A stretch of 64,000 nt of DNA from contig CM055311.2 of NCBI GenBank assembly GCA_029255685.2, forward strand, positions 62,318,048 through 62,382,047, read 5' to 3'. The DNA comes from Silene conica. Its lineage: Eukaryota; Streptophyta; Magnoliopsida; Caryophyllales; Caryophyllaceae. Shown here in pieces: positions 20,504 to 31,667 of this stretch; the stretch's first letter is position 1; each line of letters begins with the position of its first letter. The notes beneath the pieces are model-generated. The model saw nothing but the letters and a program-made list of their open reading frames with translations, was not told where the DNA came from and searched no databases. The translations under genes were made by a program, and so were the position numbers.

Positions 20504-23374
20504 ATGGGCAGGTCAGTTCAAGGAGAACTCCTACCACTTGATCTCGAAATTGAGAGGACTCTTAGGGAAAGAAGAAAGCAACTTCTAGCAAATCAGGAAG
20601 GAGGTTCACAATCTTCCTTATTTCAAGAAGACCTTTTCGAGTTACCACCATCTTCACCAAAAACACCACCTTCGCAACCAAATTCACCCATCAATCCGCT
20701 TTCACCAAAAACACCACCTTCCACCTACTTTCCAGTTTTTCCTAAAAAAGAAGATAACATGACAGAGGAAGCTACTATTGCCAGTCACTCTATGCCTCAG
20801 GCAAAGGACCTATACAAAGGGTTCACTTTACCTGCAGGTACTGGGAAGCCATTCGAGGCCAAGCCTGCCTATATTACTATGGTTGAAAGAAACCAATTTG
20901 GAGGCTCGGCCAATGAGGATGCTGCTAAGCATATTGAAATCTTCACAGATTACATATGCTCTATAGCACCCCCAGAAGGAGTGACGCAGGACCAGATTAA
21001 ACAGACCATGTTTATCTTCTCCCTTAGGGACTCTGCGAGAGAGTGGTACAGAGACCTTGACCGCACTGCTGCGGGAGTTACAGATTGGAACACCTTAGCC
21101 TTAGCATTCTACAGGAAATATTACTCTGCATCAAAGACAAATGCTTTAAGAGCGCAGATCACCAATTTCAAGCAAGGTCCCAATGAAGACTTTAGCGAGG
21201 CGTGGGACAGGTTCAAGAGACTTGTTCGATCCATACCACATCACGGATTCGAACAATGGTTTCTTTGCAACCAGTTCTACAATGGCCTCTATGATGACAA
21301 CAGGGCCTACTTAGATGCTGCAGCTAATGGGAGATTCCAAGATAATTCAGGAGAGACTAAAGGTCTCAAGTTAATAGAAGATGTTGCTGTGCACCGCGCT
21401 GAGCATGGTACTTCCAGAGGAAATCAGCGAAAATCTGAGTACAACCTGTCAGCAATTGAGGCCTTGACGGCCAAGTTGGAAAAGTTTGAGGCTGCAGGAA
21501 AGCTCGATCTAGGGAGTGGAAGCAAGGGAGGAATATACCAGGTGAACGCCGTTCAGGACGGACCATTTGCTTGTGAGAGGTGCGGTGGAGAAGGGCATGT
21601 GTCAAAGTTCTGTACTTCATCTAATGAAACGTGTGCCGCTTTTCAGCATTATCGTGGGAACAATTTCTATGACCCAAATAATAATAATGTCCATCCCAAC
21701 TTAAGGTGGACAAGCCAGAATGTTCAAAACCCACAGCACATGCAACCTCAGCAAAATTCCACTTATGTACCCCCACATAAACAAAATTTCCAAAGACCAC
21801 CTTTCAACCCTCAACCACCTTCTAATCCGCCACCCAACACAGACGCTCTTATCCAAAATCTTATTGGGTTGGTTCAGAAGGAGTCGCAGGCTAGAGAGGC
21901 AGGGATGAAGATGTTAGAGTCCCAGATTGCTCAAATTGCGAGCAAGAATGATACTAGGGCTCCGGGTCAACTTCCGACAAAGCCGGACCAGAAAAAGGAG
22001 ACTCTAAACGTCGTGACCCTGCGAAGTGGAGCCAAAGTGGGGGCTGAGAAAGAAAAAAAGGCGAGTAGCAGTGAAGTCGGTCGACCGACCGAAGAATCTG
22101 GTCGACCGACCGCAGAGCAGGACCCGAAAATTTCGCCTGAACAGGAGACTGGTCGACCGACCGAAGATACTGGTCGACCGACCACTGAAGCAGAATCTGA
22201 AGTTCCCTTTCGTCCAGAATTGCCGAATAACTTACGGGATTTTCTTTTCAGGGGTGACAAGACCCCCAGATTTTTAAAAAGGGCTGCAAATACCGAATCC
22301 TCAGCTGCTCCTTTCCCAGAAAGACTCGTGCCTTCGAAGGAACAGGTATCTTTTGATAAATTTAAAGATGTAATTCGTTCATTAAATGTTCAAGTTCCAT
22401 TTTTAGAATTAGTTCAACAAGTTCCTTCTTATCTAAAATTCATGAGACAGCTTTTGTCAAGAAAGAGGTCACTAGAAAAGGTTGAGTCGGTGGCTCTCAC
22501 TGAAGAGTCATCTAGCTTTTTAACACATGTCATTGCCCCTCATAAGTTAGAAGACCCTGGAAGTTTTTCTGTCCCCTGTAATATAGGAACCTTCCCAGTT
22601 AAAAAGGCTTTATGCGATTTAGGTGCTAGTATAAGTGTCATGCCCCTAAGCGTTGCCTTAAAACTAGGAATGACCGAATTTGCAGTGACCAGTATGACAG
22701 TCCAGATGGCTGATCGCACATCTATGGAACCTATAGGGGTGTTAGAAAACATCCCTGTGCGTATTGACAGGTTTTTCTTCCCAGTAGACTTTGTTGTTTT
22801 GGACATCCCAGAGGATGCCCATATACCCATCATTCTAGGAAGACCCTTTCTTCACACTGCAGGTGCCATTATAGATGTAGGCACTGGAACTCTAACTTTC
22901 AAGGTAGGCAAACATTCTATTATCTATGGCCTATCCTATAGGAAGAAGGATGCTATGACCCCCATCACATGTAATGCTATCACTTCTGAGAAAAAGTATG
23001 AGGTCATCACTACTTCTCCACCTTTACTACCTGTTCCTGTATCTGCTTTTACACCTCCGCCCCAGATTGGGGGCAATAGGGAGGACACTTCTATTATGAC
23101 TATTGCAGGAACTGGTTTTGGGAAACCCAAGGAGAAGGAAGTCATCATCCAGAGAGGAGGAATGGGATGCCTGAGCTATGAAGAGGATGAGGATCCAGAC
23201 GTCGTGGATCGAGAGGAGAAAAAGAAGAGGAGGCAGGCTCAAGCAGAGAGACCGTCGCATATGCTTTGCGACGGAGGAAAGAAAATGTGTTTTGCTACTG
23301 AAGCAAGAACCGTGGAGACTACGGCATGCCGTCAGAAGCCGTGGTCGGATATTTTCCGCATCTTCAGCGGATAG
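20504..23374 (+). CDS. Gag-protease polyprotein of non-autonomous Gypsy element
   Basis: An intact 956-residue frame from the first ATG after the primer binding site. It has a Pro/Ser-rich N-terminus (about 45-80), a retrotransposon Gag capsid domain (about 165-265, with REWYRDLDR and FYRKYYSASKTN), a CCHC zinc knuckle (357-370, CERCGGEGHVSKFC), a Gln/Pro/Asn-rich linker, and an aspartic protease with catalytic D705 in DLGAS and the later ILGRPFL motif. It ends in a charged tail with no homology to reverse transcriptase. Residues about 525-560 contain GRPT four times, encoded by the 12-bp palindrome at two 21-bp (7-codon) steps. An uninterrupted frame in such a young element suggests Gag is, or recently was, functional. 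Confidence 0.95.
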   Translation: MGRSVQGELLPLDLEIERTLRERRKQLLANQEGGSQSSLFQEDLFELPPSSPKTPPSQPNSPINPLSPKTPPSTYFPVFPKKEDNMTEEATIASHSMPQAKDLYKGFTLPAGTGKPFEAKPAYITMVERNQFGGSANEDAAKHIEIFTDYICSIAPPEGVTQDQIKQTMFIFSLRDSAREWYRDLDRTAAGVTDWNTLALAFYRKYYSASKTNALRAQITNFKQGPNEDFSEAWDRFKRLVRSIPHHGFEQWFLCNQFYNGLYDDNRAYLDAAANGRFQDNSGETKGLKLIEDVAVHRAEHGTSRGNQRKSEYNLSAIEALTAKLEKFEAAGKLDLGSGSKGGIYQVNAVQDGPFACERCGGEGHVSKFCTSSNETCAAFQHYRGNNFYDPNNNNVHPNLRWTSQNVQNPQHMQPQQNSTYVPPHKQNFQRPPFNPQPPSNPPPNTDALIQNLIGLVQKESQAREAGMKMLESQIAQIASKNDTRAPGQLPTKPDQKKETLNVVTLRSGAKVGAEKEKKASSSEVGRPTEESGRPTAEQDPKISPEQETGRPTEDTGRPTTEAESEVPFRPELPNNLRDFLFRGDKTPRFLKRAANTESSAAPFPERLVPSKEQVSFDKFKDVIRSLNVQVPFLELVQQVPSYLKFMRQLLSRKRSLEKVESVALTEESSSFLTHVIAPHKLEDPGSFSVPCNIGTFPVKKALCDLGASISVMPLSVALKLGMTEFAVTSMTVQMADRTSMEPIGVLENIPVRIDRFFFPVDFVVLDIPEDAHIPIILGRPFLHTAGAIIDVGTGTLTFKVGKHSIIYGLSYRKKDAMTPITCNAITSEKKYEVITTSPPLLPVPVSAFTPPPQIGGNREDTSIMTIAGTGFGKPKEKEVIIQRGGMGCLSYEEDEDPDVVDREEKKKRRQAQAERPSHMLCDGGKKMCFATEARTVETTACRQKPWSDIFRIFSG
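22079..22183. repeat. Two in-frame palindrome pairs inside gag
   Basis: GGTCGACCGACC starts at 22079, 22100, 22151 and 22172; both pairs are exactly 21 bp apart with spacers GAAGAATCT and GAAGATACT. All four are read in the same frame as Gly-Arg-Pro-Thr. They lie in a low-complexity linker between the zinc knuckle and the protease. Confidence 0.95.
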
Positions 23375-25367
23375 TTGTTTTTAAGTTGCAATTTTAAGAC
23401 AATTTACTTTTTGTTGTGTGAGACTTTTTAGTTTTGTTTGCTAGTAGTTAAGACTTTAAGAATCGTTTTGGCATCTCGCGCATTGTTGGGCGCGCATATT
23501 TTCTTGTCTTTTCAGGATTTACGAGAAAAAACGAAGACCTCCAGAACTCCACTGGTCGACCGACCAGAATCATCAGTCGGTCGACCAGAGGCGCTGTATC
23601 GCAGATTTTTTCCGCTGTTCACAGGAGGTCGATCGACCAGAAACACCGGTCGGTCGACCTAATGTCCGCTACAGTCTTTCGTTTTCTTCCTTGGGAACCG
23701 CAAAATCAACTTGGATTCTTGAGTGGCACTGCTAGCCACCAATACCTCCCAGCTTACGTTGGTTTGGGGAGGTTTTTCTCTTACATCTTTTAACCCAGTG
23801 AGTTCTTTCCGGTTTTTCCTTAGTTTTAATTTCTTTGCATCTTTCCTTTAATTTTCTGAAACCTTTACTTAGGCTAATGCACAATGGGGACATTGTGCGG
23901 GTTGGTTTGGGGAATGGTTTCGTGTTACATGCATTGCATTTTGTCACACGTTTATTGCATTTCTGTCTTGCATCGTTCTTTTCTTTATTTTCCTTATATA
24001 TAAAAAAATCCAAAAAAAAAAAAAAAAAAAAATTCAAAAAAAAATTCCAAAAAATGCACGTTTATTTTAGCATATAGGTCGAGTCGGAACGAAAGTATTT
24101 CAAGGATGATTTTAGCTATCTTACATGTTTATGCCTTTACCTTGCCTTGTCAACTTGTTTTAGTATAAGAGTCTTTTGCATATCTACGAGTTTTTGTCAA
24201 CTTGCATATCTTGAGACTTGACTTATACCTTGGCAACCTACTATACATTCTAAGGTTTAGAGCTTATTTCCTGGTTTCATTCTTAAACCAGTTGTCTAGG
24301 ATATGAGTAGTACTCCCCTTGGAACATGTTACATCAATATGCATAAACATGAACTTGAATTGCTATATACTTGTTTTACTATCTCGTTTTGTGAGTCTTG
24401 ATACGTGCATTTGGGATCCCTTTTCTCATATTTACCCATAAGCTTCACATAGCTAAATTCGCCTTTTTATTCCCCCAAAACTACATCCCATACTTAGCCT
24501 ACCCTTCCAAGCTAGTATTTGTGGTCATTGGATTATTTTTTGAGGCATCTTGGTTTGTGTGCTATCATGAGCAAAAAGAGAAAAGAAAGAAAGAAAGCAA
24601 GAAAAGGAAAAGAACAGAAAAATTCAAAGAAAGAAAGAAAAGAAAAACGAAAAAAAAAATCCAGAAAATACGAAAGTCAGTCGACCGACCACATATACAG
24701 GTCGGCCGACCAACTGACAGCATCAGAATGCAAATTTCGTTCCAAAATCCCTTTCTTTTATATGTTATCACTCCCGTACCTCATTCAAAAATATTTGGGA
24801 GTCCTTTCTTATATAATGTGAGAGTTGTGCCACAAGAAAAGGCACTTTCTTAATATCAAAAAGTCGTGAAGTATGTTGTTGAGAATCGGTTTTACTAGCT
24901 TGGCTACTTACCCCACATATCCAAAAGCGTCTTAACCACTTTTTACCTTTTACCTCACATATCTTTCATTACCTCAATTGCATGTATCTAGGCCACTTAA
25001 ATGAGATTGTTATACGAAGTTGTAGAATTCTTGTTCATGTTAGATTGCAGGCATGTTTTCATGGGTCGTAGTTAGGTGAGTGTCATGACAAATATACTTC
25101 TTTCTATCTTTTACATATACTCACCCTTTGCTTCATGAGTGTCTCGAGCGTACCGCGAGAGTCCATGGTATAAGTCTCTATAGTTTTTATATGTGCAAGA
25201 TTTACGACACCATAACTCGTTTGCATGACTTATATACTTTCTCATTTTGTTCTTGGCATTGGTTTAAGCTTACATGTAAATTTCGCTCTGAGATTGAAAT
25301 CGTTCCATTAGTTAGGATCGAGTCTATTTCTTGCTTGAGGGCAAGCAAGGGTTTGGTTTGGGGAATT
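23375..25367 (+). other. Non-coding 3' internal region of the Gypsy element
   Basis: In a complete element this position would hold pol. Here it has no homology to pol. It contains three palindrome pairs (23554-24711), an A-run near 24003-24050, a purine-rich stretch (24575-24660) that creates spurious Lys/Arg-rich frames, and a polypurine-like GGTTTGGTTTGGGGAATT just before the 3' LTR. It may include packaging or transcription signals needed for mobilisation in trans; that is inference. Confidence 0.8.
23554..24711. repeat. Three 21-bp-spaced palindrome pairs in Gypsy 3' internal region
   Basis: Sites start at 23554 and 23575, 23627 and 23648, and 24679 and 24700. Two sites begin A instead of G. 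Spacers are AGAATCATC, AGAAACACC and ACATATACA. They lie outside any coding region. Confidence 0.93.
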
Positions 25368-26912
25368 TGATACGTGTCTATTTTATGATGTTTTACATCT
25401 ATTTTTACACGTATTTAGTCGCTCATTTACTATGTTTTAGCCTTTATTTCCCGCAAATTGTGTACTTTCGTATTTTTATGCACTTTTGCAGATTTATGCG
25501 GAAAAGAGACGATTTAGCACCAAATTCGTATCCTCAAGTCTTTAGCTTAAATTAAGGAATAAATGGAAAGTCAACTGGAGTCAAAATCAAGTACCAAGAG
25601 TCAAAACAGAAGAAATCCGAAGATTTCCGTACAGAAGCGGTCGACCGACCAGCTAAACGGGTCGGCCGACCAGGCCCGATTTTCAATAAAGCCCAATTCT
25701 CGAAGAAGGCCGAAAATAAAAGAAGTCCAGCAGGAAGTGGTCGACTGACCAGCTATACGGGTCGGCCGACCAGCACGAAGCCCATACGATTTCTTTTTCG
25801 GAAATAAAGTAGAGTTTTAAGCTTTTAGGAAACTCTTAGTTTTTACCCTATATAAACTAATCTTGTGATTAGGGTTTGAGATGCATTATAATCCAGTTTA
25901 ACAGACAATAAGTTTCAGAGAGATTCAATTATTCAGTTTTATTCAAGCTTTAGTTTTGTAATCTTTCAATAGTTCCCAAGTATTCAATAAAGTTAATTCC
26001 GTTCTGCCTTAATTCCAATTGTGGTAATTCTTCTTTGATCCAGTTTCATTATTTTTCTTATTGCTTTTATTACAATTGTTAAGTTAGAATCCCAAGCTTT
26101 ATTTGAATCTTGCATACTTAGATTATTTACTATGTTCTCTATGTTTATTCCCAATTTTATATTCGTCTTAACAGTTATGAGTAACTAATTTTCATATGTT
26201 AGGATGTAGGGAATAATATGCATAGGTAAATAAAATCCGAAAACCCGACCTGTAGCAGGACCACGGTCGGCCGACTGGAATAGTCGGTCGGCCGACTGGA
26301 GTAGCCGGTCGGTCGACCACTCGCGTTTGTTTTCTTATTTCGTCTTTTCTTGTCAATTATAATATCCTGCAATGAGACCATAAGGAGACTTGTAGGATGT
26401 TAGTAATGACCTACCCAAGATTGAGAGATACGGGAAGGGCATTGGTTTACACCTTAAGACGGATAGGTTACTCAAGGCTGAAAGGTATGTAACCTGGGAT
26501 TTAGGAATCACCCTTATTGTTGACACCCAATAATTGTGAGACCTAGGAACTAATAGCATATGCCGAAAGGAGCTATTAGGTAGCATAGACTTAAAAAGAT
26601 ATGTTACACCCCCTTACGCGACTGCAATACATGTTGACCTTAGGATTTATTTTACCTTAGCTATTTATTACCCAAACATCCTAGCATTCCCTTTTATTAT
26701 ATTTTATTCTCATCTTTTATTTCTTGTTTTATTTTAATCTTTGCTTAGACTTAGTAATCAACAATCAAACCCCCAATTTGTTACCTTTAAACATTAACAT
26801 TAAGACAATAAACATTCCCCACCTCTTTGTGGTTCGACCCTGACTTTCACTATCTATTGTTAAGGTTAGGAATTATAAATTTTATCTTTGGTACCCTCAA
26901 CGACGGGCATCA
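25368..26912 (+). repeat. 3' LTR of the young Gypsy element
   Basis: 1545 bp, the same length as the 5' LTR and identical to it by eye except for one base. It is followed directly by the TATAC duplication. Confidence 0.96.
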
Positions 26913-27600
26913 TATACATATGTAGGATGAATTAGTACAAAAAACATTATGCATGCCTAAAATAAAATGTTTGTCGTATAACTCATGGGAGTGATATTAA
27001 CCCGTTTTAAACTTAAAACAGATAGTAGCCGATAAAAATATGTGTAGATTTTAAACTTATACGTACGATTTAAATCCGAAATTCTTAATTATTGTAATGA
27101 AACCGACCAAATTATTATTAGTCTGACCCTCTAACTACCAAAAAAACTCTGACCATGTAATATAAACTCTATCTTTTTTATGTAAATTTAAGACGAAGCT
27201 ACATATTTTCATTGATTTCCAACTCTCAACAAATTTAATTTTTTGATTTTCGAGATTTGAATGCTTTAATTTTCGCTAATTTTTATATTATTATATTTGG
27301 TATTCACTTTTTGTTCCTGTTTTATACTCATTGTGACTCAATTTAGGTACGAAGAGATCGGAATTTTTAATATTATCTCGATGATCAAGGATTATAGCAC
27401 CGATCTCAAAAATTACATTTTATCAATTAAAATGTGTTTTGTTTATTTGTACTCTTGGTTGTAATTAAATTGTTTGACATGTAATTACTATTTGTAATTT
27501 GTAATTATATCATATATATACAATATGCTATAACATTTATAATATAATTCAACAATATGATTAAACAACTAATTTTAAAATAAATTGTAGAAATAATGTA

Positions 27601-27822
27601 GAAGAGAGAGTAATTAAATCAAGAGTGAAACGTGGGTTGATTTTTCAAAAAAAAAATTAACAAACAAAATTTCATCCAATCAAATTGCTTTAAATGAAAA
27701 AAAAAAAAATTCAGGAGAGAGTAATTAAATCAAGAGTTGAACATGGGTTGTTCAGAAAAAAAAAAAAAAAAAAAAAAAAAACAAAATTTCAGCCAATCGT
27801 ATTGCTTGAAATGTTGTTCCTT
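27601..27822. repeat. Two-copy tandem repeat of about 110 bp with poly(A) tracts
   Basis: GAGAGAGTAATTAAATCAAG, a GGGTTG segment, an A-run and ACAAAATTTCA...CCAATC recur in the same order, once from 27603 and again from 27714. The A-runs differ in length (9-13 against about 24). No coding capacity. Confidence 0.75.
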
Positions 27823-27948
27823 ATTTTATATAAGGGGATTCTACAAAAAAAATTAATAATTATTGAAAAATAACGATACTGTAAGGGTCTTAGTCATGAT
27901 ATTTCTAATCAAAACATGCGTTCATCACCCAGAAAATTACCCGTTGGT

Positions 27949-28462
27949 AGCGGGTGAGAATAGGTTTAAGATAGCACCGAACCGGATTGGACCGAAATTA
28001 AAAATTTGGTGGACCGAAAATCTGACCTAAAACTTTCGGTCTTGGGTCGGACCAAACCCTAAATATTTGGTCATGTCCGGTCTTGTACCGGAATGGACAT
28101 AACCTTGCTTTTTCACAATTTCGTATACGATAACTACATTTTAATTCCGCTAAATAAAATGCATTTAAATATTTAAACGACTTTTTTGTGGAAATCGGTG
28201 ACAATACTAATTTATAATGTCTTTTAAACATAAAATGTTAATTTAATTCATAATATTTTAATTATTAGTCTTAAAAATTGTGAAATTTGGTTCATTCGGT
28301 CTGGACTTATATTATCGGTTTTGAATCGGATCGGACCGAATACTAAAACTTGAAAAAATAACGACCGAGAACCGGACTAAATTAATTCGGTTCGGGTATG
28401 GTCCATGCCAAATGGTCCGGTCCGATCTATTTTTTCGGTCCGGACTTACATTTACTCATCCT
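27949..28462. mobile_element. Non-autonomous TIR element rich in CCGGTC/GGACCG
   Basis: About 514 bp, with inverted ends (GGGTGAGAATAGG against GGATGAGTAAATG) and many internal CGGTCC / GGACCG inversions. The flanks TACCCGTTGGT (27938-27948) and TACCTGTTGGT (28463-28473) are an 11-bp near-perfect direct repeat and look like a Mutator-type target duplication with one change. Confidence 0.65.
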
Positions 28463-28519
28463 TACCTGTTGGTGTCGCTTATGGTTATGTTGAGGTGGCA
28501 TGATTATTTGCATAGTAAG

Positions 28520-28712
28520 TCTTACTTACGACGGGTCATCATTTGTGACGGATATTTTGTGAGATAAAATGTATACAAAATGAGTTAGTGGAGAAAGGGG
28601 AGCACATAAATAGTGTTGGAGAGAGAGAAGAAATGAGTATTTTTTGACAGAAAACGATATCCGTCACAAACTTGCGACGGATAGTGTCGTTGCAAATAAG
28701 AATTTGTGCTAT
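28520..28712 (-). mobile_element. MITE of the GACGGATA family, copy 2
   Basis: The reverse-complement counterpart of the element at 13935-14137: it starts AAGTCTTACTTACGACGGG and ends CAAATAAGAATTTG, with the same internal order. Its presence in two places here shows it is a mobile family and not part of a gene. Confidence 0.78.
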
Positions 28713-29984
28713 TTGAATGACGACAAACACGGTGATTGGTGGTTTTGGTAGATCCGACGACTATAATGTGGTAGCCGGTAGGATCGGAGAAGTCGAAGAC
28801 CAGAAAATGACAAACGTAGCAGACACTTTGCCGGGCTTACGGGTTAGTTTTTGAATTGCAGTAGGCAGTAGGGGGACAATGGTATTTGGTTGTCAGACAA
28901 ACCAATCGCTACATTCACAACAACAATGTACAGCTCCACTAAACCACCCTTGCCTACATGTTTCTAATCAAGTTAAACAAGTATCGTTAATGTACGGGAT
29001 AACTTTATGTTTTCTTAGATCTTTGATATATATTTTTATTTATAAAATTAAACGCTTATGTTTAAAGATAAATATATAACAAATTTTTACCCAAATTAAA
29101 ATCTATAATACAATACAATTACGTATGTTTTATAAAACCAATAAATAGTATAAATTACGAAGACAAGTTTTTTTTTGTTAATTACAAAAACAAATATATA
29201 TGAACAAAATAATTATTTAAAATTCGCACCGTAAACTTTCTAACTCAGTAACTTAAAATATGCGTTCTTTTATTCGAGTATATCTGTTGATGCAGCACTT
29301 ATAATTTTTTACCTTACGTTTTTAAACTTTAATTTTAACTCCGTTTTGTGCCTTTTGTATTTCTTCCCTCTTCAAATTATTCACGTAATGCTTCGTTTTT
29401 TTCTACATTCGCATACATTTCATGATACTTTAGAACTTATATAAAAAATATTTTGACCAAAAGGTAAAACATTAACATGACAAACACTTGACAAACGAAT
29501 CAAAACACTGTCACATGTAAATCATTTAAATTATACCAAATGGAAAACATGAATTCAAACTAACGATTATAAAACCAACAACATAACATAATTAAATATA
29601 TTTTGTTGCACACCGTCACTGTAACAACAACAACACTCAACAATAATTCTCAATAAACTTATTATCATCAAATAATTAAATTAAACAATAGAATATAATT
29701 CACTGCATAGAAAAACTCATGGGCATTAGATATTAAATAAATAAAGTAAATAAAAACAATTATAGGTATTATAGTTTTTATAGCCATTACATAGCCATAA
29801 ATTCTCATATTTATTTTTAATTTTAATTTATTTTGTGGTATTATTAAATTAGATAATTTATTGTCGAGAAACTCAACAGGTGATTTAAATAGTAAAAAAT
29901 ATTAATGAAAATTATGGGTGTTAAGTAATATAAAGAGTTTGAATTAATTTATTAACATATTATATTACAAAAATTAATTAAATG
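28713..29984. other. AT-rich DNA left of the CACTA element
   Basis: No gene recognised. The last 170 bases (about 29815-29984) are the left part of a roughly 600-bp repeat unit that continues on the far side of the CACTA element at 56537, which shows where the CACTA element inserted. Confidence 0.6.
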
Positions 29985-30370
29985 CACTACTACAAAATCG
30001 GGCAATAACAACGACCATTCAACAACGCTTATTCACGAAAATTAGTAAAATTCGTTGTTGAATGGATTATCAGGTTGCCGCGAAATTTTATTAAAACTAA
30101 TAACAATGGTTTTGTTTTTACGACCGTTGTTATTAGTTTTAACAACGAGTAAGACTCTAAGAACCGTTAATAGTTAAACTAATAACAACTTTACTCTATA
30201 ATACATTACAGCCGTTGTTATTAATATGGCGCAAAATTAGTGAAAATTAATAACAACGGTTGCTACAAAGATTGAAAATGACGTTAAAATATCACCTTAT
30301 AACAACGGTTTTGCTCTTAATAACCATTGTTAAAAAAATTATACTGTTGTAAAGTAATAACAACAGTTTT
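29985..30370. repeat. CACTA left terminal and subterminal repeats
   Basis: After the terminal repeat, AACAACG and CGTTGTT motifs recur about every 20-60 bp in both orientations to about 30360. In En/Spm elements such subterminal repeats bind the TNPA protein; the motif here is specific to this family. Confidence 0.85.
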
Positions 30371-30650
30371 CAACATGCAACCAAAAGCTAAAGAAATCTT
30401 AATATGCATAATACATTGCACAAAACAGAAGACATTGCACAAAACAAGTACAGAAGACATTAACATTGCAATTAGAAAAATGACTTATGAGTCACATTCA
30501 ATATTAATAAACCTTTTACATTTAATATTAATGATAAACCTTATACATTGCAGCATTTATGGGAAATCCTAGGACTAATGATAATGCAAGGCATGTTGAC
30601 GCGCAAGAGAATAAAAGTCGATATATATTAAACCTTATACATTGCAGCAT

Positions 30651-31094
30651 TTATGGGAAATCAGACGTAAAATAAACAGGGACAATCCCGGTTATGCGTA
30701 AGAACATCTTCTCAAGCTGCCACCAATGACGCCACTCTGGTGCACCGCTAACGTCTGCGTGATTCTCATCATATTGAGTAATCACCGACTGAATATATGC
30801 AAGGACTTGCCTTGCATGTGGGGATAATACTGGAAGACCAGCACGTAACTTATCTCTGGCTTCAGTCAAGCGGCGAGTATCAGGTCGTCGAGGGTATGAA
30901 TCTGATGATGATGATGAAGCTTGGTTGACTAACCGGACTGTTTCACGCCTCTTGATGAAGTAATCATGTTGATGTTCGAGGGGTGCTTTCATCAACGAGT
31001 TATCGGCTACAGAGCATGCGATATGCGACTCAAGTTCTGTTATTTGCTCTAAAAGCCATCCTTCGTCGTTCATAACAAATGGTTTCATTGCCAT
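30651..31094 (-). CDS. Hypothetical 147-residue protein carried by the CACTA element
   Basis: I do not recognise it. The frame is intact from ATG to stop (MAMKPFVMND...), with mixed composition unlike a random frame: an acidic/aliphatic N-terminus (WLLEQITELESHI), a Ser run, an Arg-rich PRRPDTRRLTEARDKLR segment, and a helical PHARQVLAYIQSVITQYDEN segment followed by Trp-rich WRHWWQLEKMF. No signal peptide or membrane segment. It faces the frame at 31668 across a 573-bp spacer with the element's AACAACGG motif. It may be a CACTA accessory gene or a captured host fragment. Confidence 0.5.
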   Translation of the reverse strand: MAMKPFVMNDEGWLLEQITELESHIACSVADNSLMKAPLEHQHDYFIKRRETVRLVNQASSSSSDSYPRRPDTRRLTEARDKLRAGLPVLSPHARQVLAYIQSVITQYDENHADVSGAPEWRHWWQLEKMFLRITGIVPVYFTSDFP

Positions 31095-31259
31095 TTTTTT
31101 CAGATTTGATAAAAACTGGGTTTTAGGGGAATTATTTAATCAATGAGATATTATGATTTGTTATTAATAGAGGAGTTCCACATTTATAGGCAGCCAAGTT
31201 AATACACATTGGAAACAAATTGAGCGGGAAAATAAGTAACTTTTACCGCCAGTTCTTAA

Positions 31260-31430
31260 GACAGTTATAACCTGTAACAACGGTTTTGAAGATCATAACC
31301 GTTGTTATAACTTTCAACTTACACTTTCAACAACGGGTTTTGAGCACCTACCCGTTGTTATAACTTTAATCTTAGACTTTTAACAACGGGTTTTGAGCAC
31401 ATACCATTTGTTAAAAGTAATTTTAACCGC
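31260..31430. promoter_or_regulatory. AACAACGG motif cluster between two divergent frames
   Basis: Several copies of AACAACGG and CCGTTGTT, including two near-identical ACAACGGGTTTTGAGCAC phrases, lie between the frames at 31094 (minus) and 31668 (plus). This matches the terminal motif of the CACTA element. It could be a shared regulatory region or the end of a nested CACTA derivative. Confidence 0.5.
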
Positions 31431-31667
31431 CGGTTTATTTGCATGATTTCGAGACACTCATATAATAACGTCATCTTTACACTCATATTTTAACGTAATT
31501 TTAACGACATATTTTAACTTCCATGTTCATATGTATAAAGACTCGAAAAATCCCAACAGTTTAACTTCCATCTTTACAGTTTCACACTTTTCATCACAAA
31601 AACTATAAAGACTCGAAAAATCTCAATCTCTTCCCCTTTCACAAAGACTATTTTCATCACAAAAAAT

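Larger units (their letters stand above)
18837..26912 (+). mobile_element. Young non-autonomous Gypsy (Athila-like) element, Gag-protease only
   Basis: 8076 bp with two 1545-bp LTRs (TG...CA) flanked by a perfect TATAC duplication (18832-18836 and 26913-26917). By eye I found one LTR mismatch (G near 19587, A near 26118), so insertion was very recent. The order is LTR, primer binding site, gag-protease (20504-23374), about 2 kb of non-coding DNA, a polypurine tract, LTR. Reverse transcriptase, RNase H and integrase are absent, so it must move with enzymes supplied in trans. The PBS type, leader and protease style fit Athila/Tat-type plant Gypsy elements. Confidence 0.96.
18586..27838 (-). mobile_element. 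Helitron-like shell containing the young Gypsy element
   Basis: On the minus strand the 3' end is a hairpin (CCCGTGCATTTTTTGCACGG) followed by ACGTAAAACTAG and T (18586). A fitting 5' end, TCCCCTTATATAAAATAAG preceded by A, lies at 27838. Without the Gypsy insertion (18837-26912 plus one target duplication) the shell is about 1.2 kb and non-coding. The 3' end is well supported; pairing it with this 5' end is inference. Confidence 0.45.

Noticed and set aside
24398-24853. 151-residue Lys/Arg/Glu-rich frame
   Set aside because: It lies in the non-coding 3' region of the Gypsy element and follows a purine-rich tract.
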